A stretch of DNA of 64,000 nucleotides from CAVSRC01 sp963762605 (GCA_963762605.1 CAVXLJ010000025.1:1-64000); one strand, 5' to 3'. Counted from the first letter of the stretch, positions 1 through 9,338 are shown. The notes: generated from the letters alone by a model not told the origin. A program made the numbers and translations.

Positions 1-13
1 GCACTTGCAGCGG

Positions 14-1858
14 TCAACCGCCGACTGACATGAACGTGGTATCGGTCGCGCCGCGGAGGAGCCGGTCGAGTTCGCACAAGCTGCCCGCTTGAGGCTCCCA
101 TCCCATCCACTTCTTCTCGCCTGCATTGAAGACGCGGCGCCGGTGCAGCAGAAGAAAGCGATCGCCGTCGGGGCCGGGTCCGTGCCGACGGTTCAGGCGG
201 TCGACCGCTTCTGCGGCAGTGGTGAGCAGATGTGCGTCACCTACCAGCAACTCGTCGTCCGCGTCGACGCCGTCCGACAGCAGCGCAAAAGTGAGATCGC
301 CGCCGGCGCTGCTGAGGTAGTGGACCTCCAGGCGTTCAACCTGTTCCAGGAGATCGGCCGCATTGGTCAGCAGCGTCGGCACAACGACCAGGGTGCGCAA
401 GGAGGGGGGCACGCCCGCCTTGAGGTCGAGCCCGGGCAGCGTAACCGCGCCGAAGGTCCATGTGATGCCGCGATTGACCAGCGTCGTCGCGATCTCGGTC
501 GCCGGAAGCAGCGCGACCAGGGCGAAGAGCGCCAGCCAGCCGGTGCCGACGCCGGCGAGCGCCCACAACGCCAGCGCCATCACCATCATCGTGACGCCGA
601 GAATCGTGCCGACATAGCCGCCAATACCCAGGCGAACGCTGAAGCGGCTGATCCAAAGTCTGGCCGGCGCGCGGAACCCGATCGATCCTTCGAGGGCGCG
701 CCGCCCCCCGGCGATCAGGTGATATCCCGGATCGCCCACGCGATCGGCCTCCGCGGGGTCGGTCTCCTGTGCGGCCGCCGCGTGTGCCGCCTGCAAGGCT
801 TGGTCGGCGATATCGATCTCCGATCGAGACGAGCCCCGGGACAATTGCTCGATCGCACCGCGATAAGTGTCACGCGTCGCGAAATCCATCGCCGCAAAGG
901 CGCTTGCCGCACGCAACCGTTGATCGACGAGGCTGACGCTTTCCACCAGCTCCGCCCAATCGACGTTCGACATCAGTCGCATGCTGGTGATGATGTTGCG
1001 CACGGTGACGTTCGATGCGCCCTGCCTCCGCTGGACGTTCTGGACCATCTCCTCGATCGAGCCGCCTTGGCGTGCCAGCCGCTCTTCAAGCCAACCGAGA
1101 GCGGGCGTCGTCGTCGGATCAAGATCTCTCAGTCGTTTGGCCAATTGTCCGGCAAAGGGTTCCGATAGCGGCTCCGAAGCATGCGCGGCAGTACCGGCCT
1201 GCAAGTCAGACTGGGCGCTGCCGTGCGCCAGCAGCAGGTCAGCCAATGCGTCAGCGTCTCTGCGCTCTTTCCGTCCGGCCGTCATCTGATCGGCGAGCCG
1301 GCGCAGATTTTCGACCAGCACGATGCGCAGCGTGACGATCATCGCCCACAGTTCGCCGATGGTCAGCGGCTGGACCCGCTGATAGGCGACGATAAATCGA
1401 CGCAAGGATTCGGGATCCACGCGGCTGTCGGTATGGGCGACAAGAGCCCAGGAAAGGCCAAAGACCCTCGGATAGCCGGCAAACGGCCCGTCTGCCAGTT
1501 TTGGTAATTGGCGATAATAGCCGGGCGGCAGATCGTCCCTGATCTCGCGAATCTGCTCTTGCACGAGGTGGTAGTTGTCGAGGAGCCACTCCGCCGCCGG
1601 CACGACGCTGCGGCCGTTCTCCAGCTCCGCGGCACTCGCGCGATAGGCTGCGAGCAGGACCGTGGCATTCTCGTTGAAGCGTTTGTGGAGGGCCGGGACA
1701 TTTGGCGGTGTCGGTGTGACCGACTGCGCCGCCGCGAGGCTTTCCGCATGGCGCTCGAGCCGTTCGACACCGAAGAGTTCTTCTCTTATCGGTGCGGTGT
1801 CGTTCCAGGGAGGCGCGCCAGCACGACTTCGGCGGACATATCGAAAGATCGGGTTCAT
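14..1858 (-). pseudogene. ndvB: NdvB-like cyclic beta-1,2-glucan synthase, N-terminal part ending in a premature stop
   Basis: This 614-residue frame matches the start of the very large NdvB/ChvB-type inner-membrane cyclic beta-1,2-glucan synthases (usually well over 2000 residues), which make periplasmic osmoregulated glucan. Family hallmarks are YHLIAGGRRALE near residue 380, a pair of hydrophobic segments around residues 410-475, LRTLVVVPTLLT, LEVHYL, and RRVFNAGEKKWMGWE followed by LRGATDTTF at the end, where the glycosyltransferase domain begins. The frame then hits TGA (positions 14-16), and the same frame continues past it as PLQV, so a CGA-to-TGA change or a nearby lesion is likely. 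The start ATG has a GGAAAGG ribosome site. The rest of the gene lies outside the window, so it is unknown whether it is intact beyond the stop. Confidence 0.75.
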
Positions 1859-2085
1859 CGACGCCTTTCCCTGCGGCGCCGGGCGGCAACTGCCACCGAA
1901 TGCACCGCGCGACCGCCACCATGCGAAGATTCAGCCGATCTTCTTCGCTCACGGGCGAGAAACGACAGGCTGTCGATCACCCGCCGATGGAAGCCCTCCG
2001 GCTGGTGACGGCCGAGGGAGTGGCGCGTTTGCGGGTGGCTGAAGTGACCATCGGCTCCGTCGCCCGGACGGTCCCGTTCGAGGCC

Positions 2086-2217
2086 TCAGCCGTTCTTTTT
2101 CGGCTTCCCGATCGAGATCGGCGTACCCCTGGTCATCGCAGCCGGAGCCGCCACGGGCTCCACCTTCTTCTTCGGCTTTCTGATTTCGCGGTTGCTGCGC
2201 TTCTGTCCCTTGGCCAT
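2086..2217 (-). CDS. Small basic hypothetical protein (MAKGQ-type, 43 aa)
   Basis: A 43-residue Lys/Arg-rich protein beginning MAKGQKRSNREIRKPKKK. I recognise it as a small protein common in Hyphomicrobiales genomes with no assigned function. An upstream in-frame codon would give 62 residues, but the internal ATG at 2217 is preceded by a good AGGAGA ribosome site and begins the conserved MAKGQ motif, so this start was chosen. It has no membrane segment. It sits among other tiny stress-type genes on the same strand. Confidence 0.7.
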   Translation of the reverse strand: MAKGQKRSNREIRKPKKKVEPVAAPAAMTRGTPISIGKPKKNG

Positions 2218-2365
2218 CACGTTCTCCTGGGCAAGCCGGAGCCGCAGTTGCGGACGGCGAAAACCGGCGACCACGCCAGCTCAACGAGGCATGGGCCGAA
2301 CTGGCGAAATCGCGTTATCGCGGGCGTGACCAATCAAGCGACTTGCGATGGATCCGTCCGCACGT

Positions 2366-2641
2366 TCACAATTTGATTTCCCGCCATCCCCACAGGACCA
2401 GGGCTGCTCCTGCGGCTGCGCCAAGAAACAGCCCACCCACTCCGGCGGCCAACAGAAATAGGGCGACGAGGTGGAAGCCAATGAACGCTCCCGCGATACC
2501 GACGAGCGCGCTCGTGAATTCGGCTCGCCGCCCACCGGCGATTTGCCGTGTGAGCCAAGAGCGTCGGGCGAACCTTTGTGCGATGATCCCGGCCGCAATG
2601 CCGATAGCCAGCACGATCAGGAAGACGAGTATTGGGTCCAT
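2366..2641 (-). CDS. GlsB/YeaQ/YmgE-like (transglycosylase-associated) membrane protein
   Basis: A 91-residue protein with three hydrophobic stretches (about residues 3-20, 45-63 and 66-84) and Gly-rich turns such as GIAAGIIAQRF and GVGGLFLGAAAGAALVLWGWREI. This is the layout of the small integral membrane family called transglycosylase-associated or GlsB/YeaQ/YmgE, often stress-induced and of unknown biochemical role. The start ATG has an AGAGGAT ribosome site. The family assignment rests on the hydrophobicity and glycine pattern, without an alignment. Confidence 0.7.
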   Translation of the reverse strand: MDPILVFLIVLAIGIAAGIIAQRFARRSWLTRQIAGGRRAEFTSALVGIAGAFIGFHLVALFLLAAGVGGLFLGAAAGAALVLWGWREIKL

Positions 2642-2908
2642 CGGGTTTTGCGATCCTCTTTCGGCGGTCCGAATGCGAGATGATGACCCGTGACCAGTCG
2701 GGGGCGGGGGGCGCTGAAGAGCCGGTCACGGGTCGGTCGCAGCAGCCCAGGCGGGGACGAGGGCAAGCGCCGCGATGTGAATGGTATGCGTTGGTGTGAA
2801 CTGTAGCTTGGGCGAAGCGGTGAAGACGAGGCTCGGAATCTACTCAGATCGCCCCGGCGGCCGAATGGCCATCGCAGCGCTCCACGCCCGCGATGGCCGC
2901 ACCACGGA
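2642..2908. other. Intergenic stretch, nothing recognised
   Basis: About 270 bases between the GlsB-like gene and the DUF3309 gene. A short open frame on the plus strand near 2781 overlaps the DUF3309 gene and has low-complexity composition. I see no convincing gene, repeat or RNA. Confidence 0.4.
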
Positions 2909-3073
2909 TCAAAGGCGGCCCATGAGCATCAACACGACCAGGACGATCAGAACGACGCCCAGGATGCCCATGCCGCCGTGACCGAAGCCGTAGCCATAGC
3001 CACCGAAACGACCGCTGAAGCCGCCGAGCAGAAAGACAATGAGGACGATGACGAGAATGAGCCCGATGGACAT
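2909..3073 (-). CDS. DUF3309 family small membrane protein (54 aa)
   Basis: Translation from ATG 3073 gives a 54-residue protein beginning MSIGLILVIVLIVFLLGG, then a Gly/Tyr/Phe-rich hydrophilic middle (RFGGYGYGFGHGG), then a second hydrophobic helix ending VVLMLMGRL. The hydrophobic, GYG-rich, hydrophobic, MGR(I/L) order is diagnostic of DUF3309, a tiny inner-membrane family widespread in Alphaproteobacteria. A strong AGGAGAA ribosome site precedes the ATG. A candidate stress-sigma promoter lies about 130 bases upstream. Function unknown. Confidence 0.8.
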   Translation of the reverse strand: MSIGLILVIVLIVFLLGGFSGRFGGYGYGFGHGGMGILGVVLIVLVVLMLMGRL

Positions 3074-3157
3074 GATCTGCTTCTCCTGTTGGCCGATTGC
3101 GGCGCATCGCGATTTCTCCGCATCCTGATGGGGATCGCGGCGCGATAACCGGCTGAC

Positions 3158-3304
3158 CTACTTTGTCTGGATAGATATGCCGCCGTTGCCGACATTGATA
3201 TCAACGCCAGCGGTCTGTTGGTGTTCCCTATAGAACAGGTAACCGACCACCGCGACGGCGGCGACCAGTATCCCGATGATCAGGTAAAGACCGTTACGAT
3301 TCAT
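3158..3304 (-). CDS. Small single-pass membrane protein (48 aa)
   Basis: Translation from ATG 3304 gives a 48-residue protein: a short polar start (MNRNGLY), one membrane helix (about residues 7-24, LIIGILVAAVAVVGYLF), a charged YREHQQ stretch and a Gly/Asn-rich tail (VNVGNGGISIQTK-like). I know this architecture from small hypothetical proteins of rhizobia. It lies directly beside the CsbD gene on the same strand with 12 bases between them, which suggests co-transcription. Confidence 0.65.
   Translation of the reverse strand: MNRNGLYLIIGILVAAVAVVGYLFYREHQQTAGVDINVGNGGISIQTK
3203..3227 (-). promoter_or_regulatory. Candidate EcfG-type general stress promoter
   Basis: Read on the minus strand this is GGAAC, 16 bases, CGTT, which matches the EcfG sigma consensus (GGAAC-N16/17-CGTT) of the alphaproteobacterial general stress response. 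It points towards the DUF3309 gene, about 130 bases downstream, and lies inside the preceding small gene. With nine fixed bases, one match per 64 kb is expected by chance, so only the location among stress-type genes gives it weight. Confidence 0.3.
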
Positions 3305-3316
3305 AGGGTGGCCGCC

Positions 3317-3490
3317 TCATTTGCCCTTGAGCGTATCTTTGATGCCACCGATCGCATTCTGGACCTTTCCCTCGACTTCATCGGCCCTGCCATCGGACTC
3401 CAGCTTGGCGTCACCGGCGGCCTTGCCGACCGCTGCCTTGAACTTGCCTTTGATGACTTTCGCCGATCCGGCAATGCGATCCTTGTCCAT
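3317..3490 (-). CDS. CsbD-like stress protein (57 aa)
   Basis: A 57-residue, highly charged protein starting MDKDRIAGSAKVIKGKFKAAVGKAAGDAKLESDG and ending in GKVQNAIGGIKDTLKGK. The repeated (K/A)GK..A.G...GD..L...G pattern is the CsbD family, abundant stress-induced proteins under general stress control in many bacteria. No signal peptide or membrane helix. It is probably the first gene of a short minus-strand run with the 48-residue membrane protein downstream. Confidence 0.85.
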   Translation of the reverse strand: MDKDRIAGSAKVIKGKFKAAVGKAAGDAKLESDGRADEVEGKVQNAIGGIKDTLKGK

Positions 3491-3607
3491 GATCTATCTC
3501 TCTTCTCTGGTTGACGCGGAGCGCTTCGAAAGCACCAGGCACACATGCAATGGCGCCAGGCGCTCGCTCAATGAGGCCGCAAAGCCCGATGCTTGCACCA
3601 CCCGGGC

Positions 3608-3862
3608 TCAGTAACGGCAGCGATCGCGGTAAAGCCTGTGGTTATAGCGATAGGTGCACCAGCCATTGTTGGCGTGGTCTACCAGCACTGCGCCGGCAAG
3701 CGCGCCTACGCCGGCACCGACGACGGCACCAACGACCGAATGGGTGGCGACGCCACCAACAGCCGCACCAAGGACGCCGCCACTGATGGCGCCTTCCTGG
3801 GTCGTGCAGGCACCGAGGCCGAGCACGGAGATCGCGGCAACCGCGATTGCGAGCCTGTTCAT
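3608..3862 (-). CDS. Glycine-zipper outer-membrane lipoprotein
   Basis: Starting at ATG 3862 (GGAGAG ribosome site; an upstream in-frame start would add five residues) the product has 84 residues. It begins MNRLAIAVAAISVLGLGAC, a lipoprotein signal with the lipidated cysteine at about residue 19. A glycine-zipper region follows (GGVLGAAVGGVATHSVVGAVVGAGVGALAGAVL), then a short polar tail rich in Tyr, Arg and Cys. This is the layout of small 17 kDa-antigen/SlyB-like lipoproteins of the cell envelope. The exact function is unknown. Confidence 0.75.
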   Translation of the reverse strand: MNRLAIAVAAISVLGLGACTTQEGAISGGVLGAAVGGVATHSVVGAVVGAGVGALAGAVLVDHANNGWCTYRYNHRLYRDRCRY

Positions 3863-4077
3863 CTTGACACTCTCCAATCAGGACCAGGGAACTTCGCACA
3901 GTTGCTGGCCGGCTGGACGTCTCAGGAAGGCGCAATGCGATGCCGCAACCCCTGCTTCTGTCCGGGGGTACAAGCTATCCCGAGCGCCCGCGACGGGGCA
4001 GGATCGGAAACTACCTAAGGTCGACTAACCGCCGCGGCTTGCCCTGAGGCTCGGGATCGACCAAGCCCAAATGCCGG

Positions 4078-7000
4078 TCATTGCCGAGCGGCGGCAACCG
4101 CCAGTCGGGCGAGCGCCGGAAGAGATTTGGTGCCGGTTCTCTTCATGATCGCCGCACGATGATTCTCGACGGTCCGTTGGCTGATGCCGAGGTCCGTGGC
4201 GATGTTCTTGCTGGGGAAGCCGGCAAGAACCAGGTCCATGATCTGGCGCTGTCGCGGCGTGAGGTCCGCTATGTGGTCGGTCGCTTCCTGTCGCCACGCG
4301 GACAGCTTGGTCGTGTCCCTTGAGTGCTCAACCGCGCGCGCGACGTTCGCAAGCAGTTCGCCGTGCCCAATCGGCTTCTCGATGAAGTCGGAAGCGCCCG
4401 CCTTCATGGCCTGGACGGCCATGTGCACGTCGCTGTTGCCGGTGATCATGATAGACGGCAGCTGATCGCCTGTGTCGTTCAGCCGCTGCAGCAATTCGAG
4501 GCCGCTCATGCCGGGCAGATAGGCATCGACCAGGAGGCAGCCGTCGTGGCCCGCACGATAGGCTTCGAGGAATGCCTCGCTGTCCGCATAATCCTCCACG
4601 GTCCAGCCCTCTTCCTCAAGCACACTGCGAATCAACGCGCGTATCTGGTCATCGTCGTCGACGACATAGATGACAGGCGGCTCCACGCCGCTCGACGCTG
4701 CAGCCAGATGCTGGTCGGGCAGCGCCACCGAGGATCGGGCTATCGGCAGGAGATGCTGGACAGCCTGCGCCAGCGCCTTCAGCTTGACGGGCTTGCTGAG
4801 CCGGACACAGTTCTGGCGGCCGATTTCGCGCAACGTGCCGGTCGAGATGTCGCCCGTCAGGATGATGGCCGGAGTCTTGCCATGAGACCGTTCCCGCAAG
4901 CTCGCGACGGCCTGAAGCCCGTCCATCCCGTTCGGCAGATTGTAATCCGCCAGGATCAGGTCAGGCCGGATCGTTCCGCGCGCCACCATCTCCAGCGCCA
5001 CTCTGCCGTCCGGTGCAGCCGCTATGTGATGGCCCTCGTCCTTGAGGAAGAGTTCCAGGAGTTCGCGGATCTCGGGATCGTCCTCGATGACCAGAATTGT
5101 CCCGGCAGGACCAACGCCATCCACCGCCGCGTCATTGCTCTGACGGTGACGCTCACCACGGGGCTTCGAAGCCGCCTCGTCCGCCGCGAGCTCCACGTCG
5201 ATGGCGAAGACCGAGCCCCTATCAAGGCGCGAGTGGACGCGGACGTCGTGACCCAGCAAGCTCGCTAGCCGCCGGACGATCGCAAGGCCGAGGCCAAGGC
5301 CACGGCTGCGTTCGCGCGCACCGTTGTCGAGTTGATGGTACTCCTCGAAGATCGCATCAAGTTCGGCCTCCGGCATTCCGATTCCCGTGTCCCAAACCTC
5401 GATCGCCAGCTTTCCTTCATGCCGCCGGCAACCGAGCAGCACCTTGCCGCGCTTGGTGTATTTCACCGCGTTGGTAAGAAGGTTGCGAATCATCTGCTCG
5501 AGCAGGCGCGGATCGCTGCGCACGGAAAGGCCAGACGGGACGACATGCAGTTGAAGGTGCTTGGCCTCTGCGTGATAGGCGAATTCGTCTCTTAGCCGGA
5601 CGAGCAGGTCCTTGATCGGAAAATTGACGAAGTCGGCGCGGACGGTGCCCGCCTCGATCTGGTTGATGTCGAGCAATGTGTTCAGCATGCCCGATATCGC
5701 CGCCAGCGTTTCGTCGAGCCGCCCGACAAGCTTCTGCGCTTTCTCTCCCTCGACCGTCTTGGCCAGGAGCCCTTGAACCAGGGCCAGTGTCTGAAGCGGC
5801 TGGCGGAGATCATGGCTCGCGGCAGCAAGGAAGCGCGACTTTGCCAGATTGGCCAACTGCGCCTGCTGTTCGGCGGCCTTCAGCGCATCGGCGGTGTGCC
5901 TGCGCTCGGTGACGTCGGTGAAGGTGATGACGATGCCTTCAACCACATCGTCCTGGGTGCGGTACGGCAATATGCGACGGATATACCAGAGGCCGCTCCC
6001 CGCTCCGACCTCGCGCTCGATTGGTGCGAAGGTCCGCAACACCGTCTGGGCGTCAGCCGCAAGATCGGCATCGGTCGTCAGCGGACTGAGATCCGCCAGC
6101 GGTCTGCCGATGTCACCCGGCAGAATGCCGAAGATCGACCGCGTGGCCGGCGTGAAGAAGCGGATATTGAGGTCGAAGTCCAGAAAGAGCGTCGCAACAT
6201 CGGTGCTGTAGAGGACATTCTGCAGGTCGTTTGAGGTCGTGCGCTGCTTCTCCAGGGTTTCCTGGAGTTGTCCATTGAGGGCGGTGAGTTCCTCGTTGAG
6301 CGACTGCAGCTCCTCCTTGGAGGTCAGCAGCTCCTCGTTGGTCGATTGAAATTCCTCGTTGACCGACAGCGCTTCTTCATTGATCGCCTTCTGCTCTTCA
6401 CCCGAAGATTCCAGTTCGCGGATCGCGGCCTGGAGGTCGGCTCTGGCGGTTTCGAGTTCCTGCTCGAGTTCGGCGACCCGTGGGATCTCCTGCACCGCGG
6501 TCTGGCGGCGCTGCGGACGTTCTGGCTTGAGCACGTCAACGAAGCAAATCAGCAAAAGCGCTTCGCCATCGTTCACGACGGGCCGCACGTCGATAGCGAA
6601 CGAAGCCGCGCCGTCGTCGTCGCTCGTCCGATTGTCCGCGACCACAATCCGCGTGTTCTCGGCGGAGGCCCGCTGGATCGCCGACCTGAGCTTGATGCGG
6701 ATATCGGGACGCACCATGGCCAGCACATCGAATGTGGGGCTCCCCGGCGCCACGCGCAGGTAGCGATCAATCGGTCCGAGGGTGAAGAGACATTCGCGTT
6801 TGCGGTTGATGAGCACGGCCGCGGGCGCAAAGCTGTCCAGCACCAGCCGTCGACATAATTCGGCGAGAGCGACCTGGTGCGAGGCCGCCGAACGCTGGCC
6901 AGGGCGCGTCGGGACATGCACGCTGTCGCTGCCGCCCATCAGAAGGCCGAGCTCACCCGGTCGGCTGCGGTCGACATGGCGGAAGATCCGTCCCGTCTTC

Positions 7001-8484
7001 GAAATCACCTCGAAGCGGCCGTCAGACGTATCCAGCGTTTCCGAGCTGCCAAGCACCAGAATGCCGCCCTCGCGCAGCGCAAAATGGAACGCCGAGAGCA
7101 CCCTCGCCTGCGCTTCCGGCAGCAGATAGATCAGGAGATTGCGGCACGAAACCAGGTCCAGGCGGGAGAACGGTGGATCGGCCAAAACATCCTGGACCGT
7201 GAAGACCACGCTCGCGCGCAGCTCCGGCGATACTCTGTAGCCGTGATCTTCCTTCGAAAAGAAGCGGGCGAGGCGATCCGGCGAAACCTCTGCCTCGATG
7301 GCCTGAGGATAGAAGCCATCGCGGGCACTGGCGACCGCATCCGCATCGACATCGGAGGCAAAGACCTGAAGCTTGACGTTGCTCTTTGCCGTGCTGATCG
7401 CCTCGCGGAACAACATGGCCAGCGAGTAGGTCTCCTCGCCGGTGCTGCACCCGGCGACCCAGATGCGCAGGGGCTGATCTGACGACCGGCGATGGACGAG
7501 GTCGGGAATGACCGTCTCCGCCAGGAGATCGAATGCCTGTCGGTCGCGGAAGAAGCTGGTGACATTGATGAGCAGGTCGCTGGCGAGGCGTGAGAGTTCG
7601 TCCGGGTCGCGGCGCAGAGCCTCGAGATAACGCTCCATGCCATCGGTCTCGATCGCGGCCATCGCCATGCGCCGCTCGATCCGGCGCTGCAGGGTTCCCG
7701 ACTTGTACAGCCTGAAATCGTGCCCCGTCGTCGTGTGCAGGAGCTCGATGATCTCGGGCAGCCATTCCGGTGCGCTATCCTTGGCGCGCGATCCGTTCCG
7801 CTTCCGCGTGAGGATCATCCGCCGATCGTAAGTGGCCAGCGCATCGGGAATCTTCGCAACCGGCAGCACAAGATCCACAGCACCCGTGGCGATCGCGCTT
7901 CGCGGCATGCCGGCAAAGCTGGCCTCATCAGGGTCCTGCGCGATGACCAGGCCGCCGTTCTCCTTCACGGCTTTCAGCCCGAGCGCGCCATCGGCCCCGG
8001 TTCCCGAAAGAATCACCGCGACGGCCCGCGGACCACATTCCTCCGCCAGGGAGTGCAGCAGGAAGTCAAAGGGCAGGCGTGCACCGTGACGTGCCTGAGG
8101 CCGCGAAAGGTGGAGGGCGCCATTGCCTATCGACAGATAGGTTGCCGGTGGAATGACATAGAGATGGTCCGGCTCAAGCGGCATCCCATCGGTTGCCTGG
8201 CGCACGGCGATCGGCGTGTGCCCGGCGAGCAGGTCCACCATCATGCTCTCGTGGGTCGGATCGAGATGCTGGACCAGAATGAACGCCATGCCGTTACCGG
8301 CGGGCACTCCGTCCATAAGCTTGCTGCAGGCCTCCAGGCCACCAGCCGAAGCGCCTATTCCGACAACCGCGAAGTCGTCGGTGCCGCGCGGCGGGCCGCG
8401 GGCCGCCAGCAGGCGCCGGCTCGACTTGGGGCGCGCGGCCCCGGTCTGTGGCGAACGGGAATGTGGCACTTGCACGGCTTTCAA
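4078..8484 (-). CDS. CheB-CheR-PAS histidine kinase fused to REC-REC-LuxR output
   Basis: A 1468-residue cytoplasmic signalling protein. Visible domains in order: CheB methylesterase-like (about 36-220; GIGASAGGLEA, QHLDP, LSGTGADGALG); CheR methyltransferase (about 240-500; NVTSFFRD, GCSTGEETYSLAM); a long coiled coil rich in NEE(L/F)(Q/L)S repeats (about 660-745); PAS; HisKA with the phospho-acceptor in ASHDLRQPLQTL; HATPase (TNAVKYT, DTGIGMP, GLGLGLAI); REC1 (VIEDD, LADYNLP, LTGD, LSKPV); REC2 (VVDDDD, LVDAYLPGMSG, MITGN, EKPIG); and a LuxR/FixJ helix-turn-helix (LTPRQRQIMDLVLAGFPSKNIA, SQRTVENHR). REC2 plus HTH resembles FixJ, so sensing, phosphorelay and DNA binding sit in one chain. The start is read as TTG and is uncertain. 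No membrane helix was seen. Confidence 0.9.
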   Translation of the reverse strand: MKAVQVPHSRSPQTGAARPKSSRRLLAARGPPRGTDDFAVVGIGASAGGLEACSKLMDGVPAGNGMAFILVQHLDPTHESMMVDLLAGHTPIAVRQATDGMPLEPDHLYVIPPATYLSIGNGALHLSRPQARHGARLPFDFLLHSLAEECGPRAVAVILSGTGADGALGLKAVKENGGLVIAQDPDEASFAGMPRSAIATGAVDLVLPVAKIPDALATYDRRMILTRKRNGSRAKDSAPEWLPEIIELLHTTTGHDFRLYKSGTLQRRIERRMAMAAIETDGMERYLEALRRDPDELSRLASDLLINVTSFFRDRQAFDLLAETVIPDLVHRRSSDQPLRIWVAGCSTGEETYSLAMLFREAISTAKSNVKLQVFASDVDADAVASARDGFYPQAIEAEVSPDRLARFFSKEDHGYRVSPELRASVVFTVQDVLADPPFSRLDLVSCRNLLIYLLPEAQARVLSAFHFALREGGILVLGSSETLDTSDGRFEVISKTGRIFRHVDRSRPGELGLLMGGSDSVHVPTRPGQRSAASHQVALAELCRRLVLDSFAPAAVLINRKRECLFTLGPIDRYLRVAPGSPTFDVLAMVRPDIRIKLRSAIQRASAENTRIVVADNRTSDDDGAASFAIDVRPVVNDGEALLLICFVDVLKPERPQRRQTAVQEIPRVAELEQELETARADLQAAIRELESSGEEQKAINEEALSVNEEFQSTNEELLTSKEELQSLNEELTALNGQLQETLEKQRTTSNDLQNVLYSTDVATLFLDFDLNIRFFTPATRSIFGILPGDIGRPLADLSPLTTDADLAADAQTVLRTFAPIEREVGAGSGLWYIRRILPYRTQDDVVEGIVITFTDVTERRHTADALKAAEQQAQLANLAKSRFLAAASHDLRQPLQTLALVQGLLAKTVEGEKAQKLVGRLDETLAAISGMLNTLLDINQIEAGTVRADFVNFPIKDLLVRLRDEFAYHAEAKHLQLHVVPSGLSVRSDPRLLEQMIRNLLTNAVKYTKRGKVLLGCRRHEGKLAIEVWDTGIGMPEAELDAIFEEYHQLDNGARERSRGLGLGLAIVRRLASLLGHDVRVHSRLDRGSVFAIDVELAADEAASKPRGERHRQSNDAAVDGVGPAGTILVIEDDPEIRELLELFLKDEGHHIAAAPDGRVALEMVARGTIRPDLILADYNLPNGMDGLQAVASLRERSHGKTPAIILTGDISTGTLREIGRQNCVRLSKPVKLKALAQAVQHLLPIARSSVALPDQHLAAASSGVEPPVIYVVDDDDQIRALIRSVLEEEGWTVEDYADSEAFLEAYRAGHDGCLLVDAYLPGMSGLELLQRLNDTGDQLPSIMITGNSDVHMAVQAMKAGASDFIEKPIGHGELLANVARAVEHSRDTTKLSAWRQEATDHIADLTPRQRQIMDLVLAGFPSKNIATDLGISQRTVENHRAAIMKRTGTKSLPALARLAVAAARQ

Positions 8485-8630
8485 AGCGCTGGCTATCAGC
8501 GGGAACTTCGGTCGATCCGATAGGGCCGTATGTTGATGTTATCACAGTTTCCCGAGGCCGGCCGATGCCGCTGCGTTAATTCGGAGTAACGCTCCGCTTT
8601 CAACGCCGAAGTCCCCGCCCTGCCGCCGCG

Positions 8631-8650
8631 GCCAGTTGAGTATTTTCCGA
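8631..8650 (+). repeat. Copy 1 of a 20-bp direct repeat in a promoter region
   Basis: The 20 bases here, which include GTTGAGTATTTTCCG, recur exactly at 10645-10664 in the same orientation. This copy lies about 70 bases upstream of the small membrane protein and response regulator genes; the other lies about 130 bases upstream of the glutamate decarboxylase gene. The flanks differ, so it looks like a shared regulatory site or promoter element. The role is inferred from position only. Confidence 0.6.
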
Positions 8651-8721
8651 TCCTGTCTTTGGCGATCTGCATTCGGCTACGGTCGGGGCCATAGAAGAAA
8701 CGTGCCTTGCGGAGCGTTCAC

Positions 8722-8874
8722 ATGGCCCTCCTTGTGCTCATCATTGCCGCAACAGCCGCACTGCTTGCGGTGGACACCGGCTGTTACCTGTGGCTGCGTG
8801 CCAACGAAGCCCGCCGCACCTTGCCGATTCGGCACGTCTTGGGCCGTCGCAAACCACAGGTGGGCGCGGCATAG
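8722..8874 (+). CDS. Small membrane protein (50 aa) upstream of response regulator
   Basis: ATG 8722 opens a 50-residue frame: one hydrophobic N-terminal segment (LLVLIIAATAALLAV-like, about residues 3-17) followed by a basic, Arg-rich tail (RANEARR, GRRKPQVGAA). It ends 29 bases before the response regulator start and probably shares its transcript, downstream of repeat copy 1. I do not recognise the family, and its small size leaves some doubt that it is translated. Confidence 0.45.
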   Translation: MALLVLIIAATAALLAVDTGCYLWLRANEARRTLPIRHVLGRRKPQVGAA

Positions 8875-8903
8875 GCATGGTTCGGCAATCGGGAGCGGCA
8901 GCA

Positions 8904-9338
8904 ATGGCGGATGGTCGGTCGAGCGAGCTCCGGGACGCGATTTCCAAGCCGCTTCTGGCAGTGCCTGTTCCAATGCCTGCGCTTCGCATCCTCCTCGTCG
9001 AAGACGAAGCCATCGTCGCCATGCTGTTGGCTGACCTGCTCGTCGCGATGGGGCATGAGGTTTGCTCGATCGAAGCGACCGAGGCCGGCGCCGTGACCGC
9101 CGCCGTTCGGTGCAGGCCGGACCTGATGATTGTCGATGCACACCTCCTGGAGGGAAGTGGCGCCTCGGCCATTGCCGCCATCCTCCGCGCCGGCTTTGTT
9201 CCACACGTGTTCGTCACCGGCGATCCTCTGAGGACGCAACCGCTGGCTCACGGGGCAGTCGTTCTTCAGAAGCCGTTCCGGGAACCTGACCTCGTCCGGG
9301 CGATTGAAAGCGCGTTTGGCGCCACGGTTGGTGCGTGA
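8904..9338 (+). CDS. Single-domain response regulator
   Basis: From ATG 8904 (GGGAG ribosome site; an alternative in-frame ATG is at 8877) the product is 144 residues and consists essentially of one receiver domain. The acidic pocket is in LLVEDEA, the phospho-accepting Asp is in DLMIVDAHL, the Thr switch is in FVTGD and the conserved Lys in LQKPF. There is no output domain, so it probably acts by phosphate transfer or protein contact, as such stand-alone receivers do in rhizobia. It could be a partner of the hybrid kinase at 4078-8484, which is divergently transcribed next to it; this is inference. Confidence 0.85.
   Translation: MADGRSSELRDAISKPLLAVPVPMPALRILLVEDEAIVAMLLADLLVAMGHEVCSIEATEAGAVTAAVRCRPDLMIVDAHLLEGSGASAIAAILRAGFVPHVFVTGDPLRTQPLAHGAVVLQKPFREPDLVRAIESAFGATVGA

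Noticed and set aside
8485..8560. EcfG-type promoter before the large kinase gene
   Set aside because: A GGAAC is present on the plus strand, but the spacing to the next CGT is about 20 and the orientation is away from the kinase gene.
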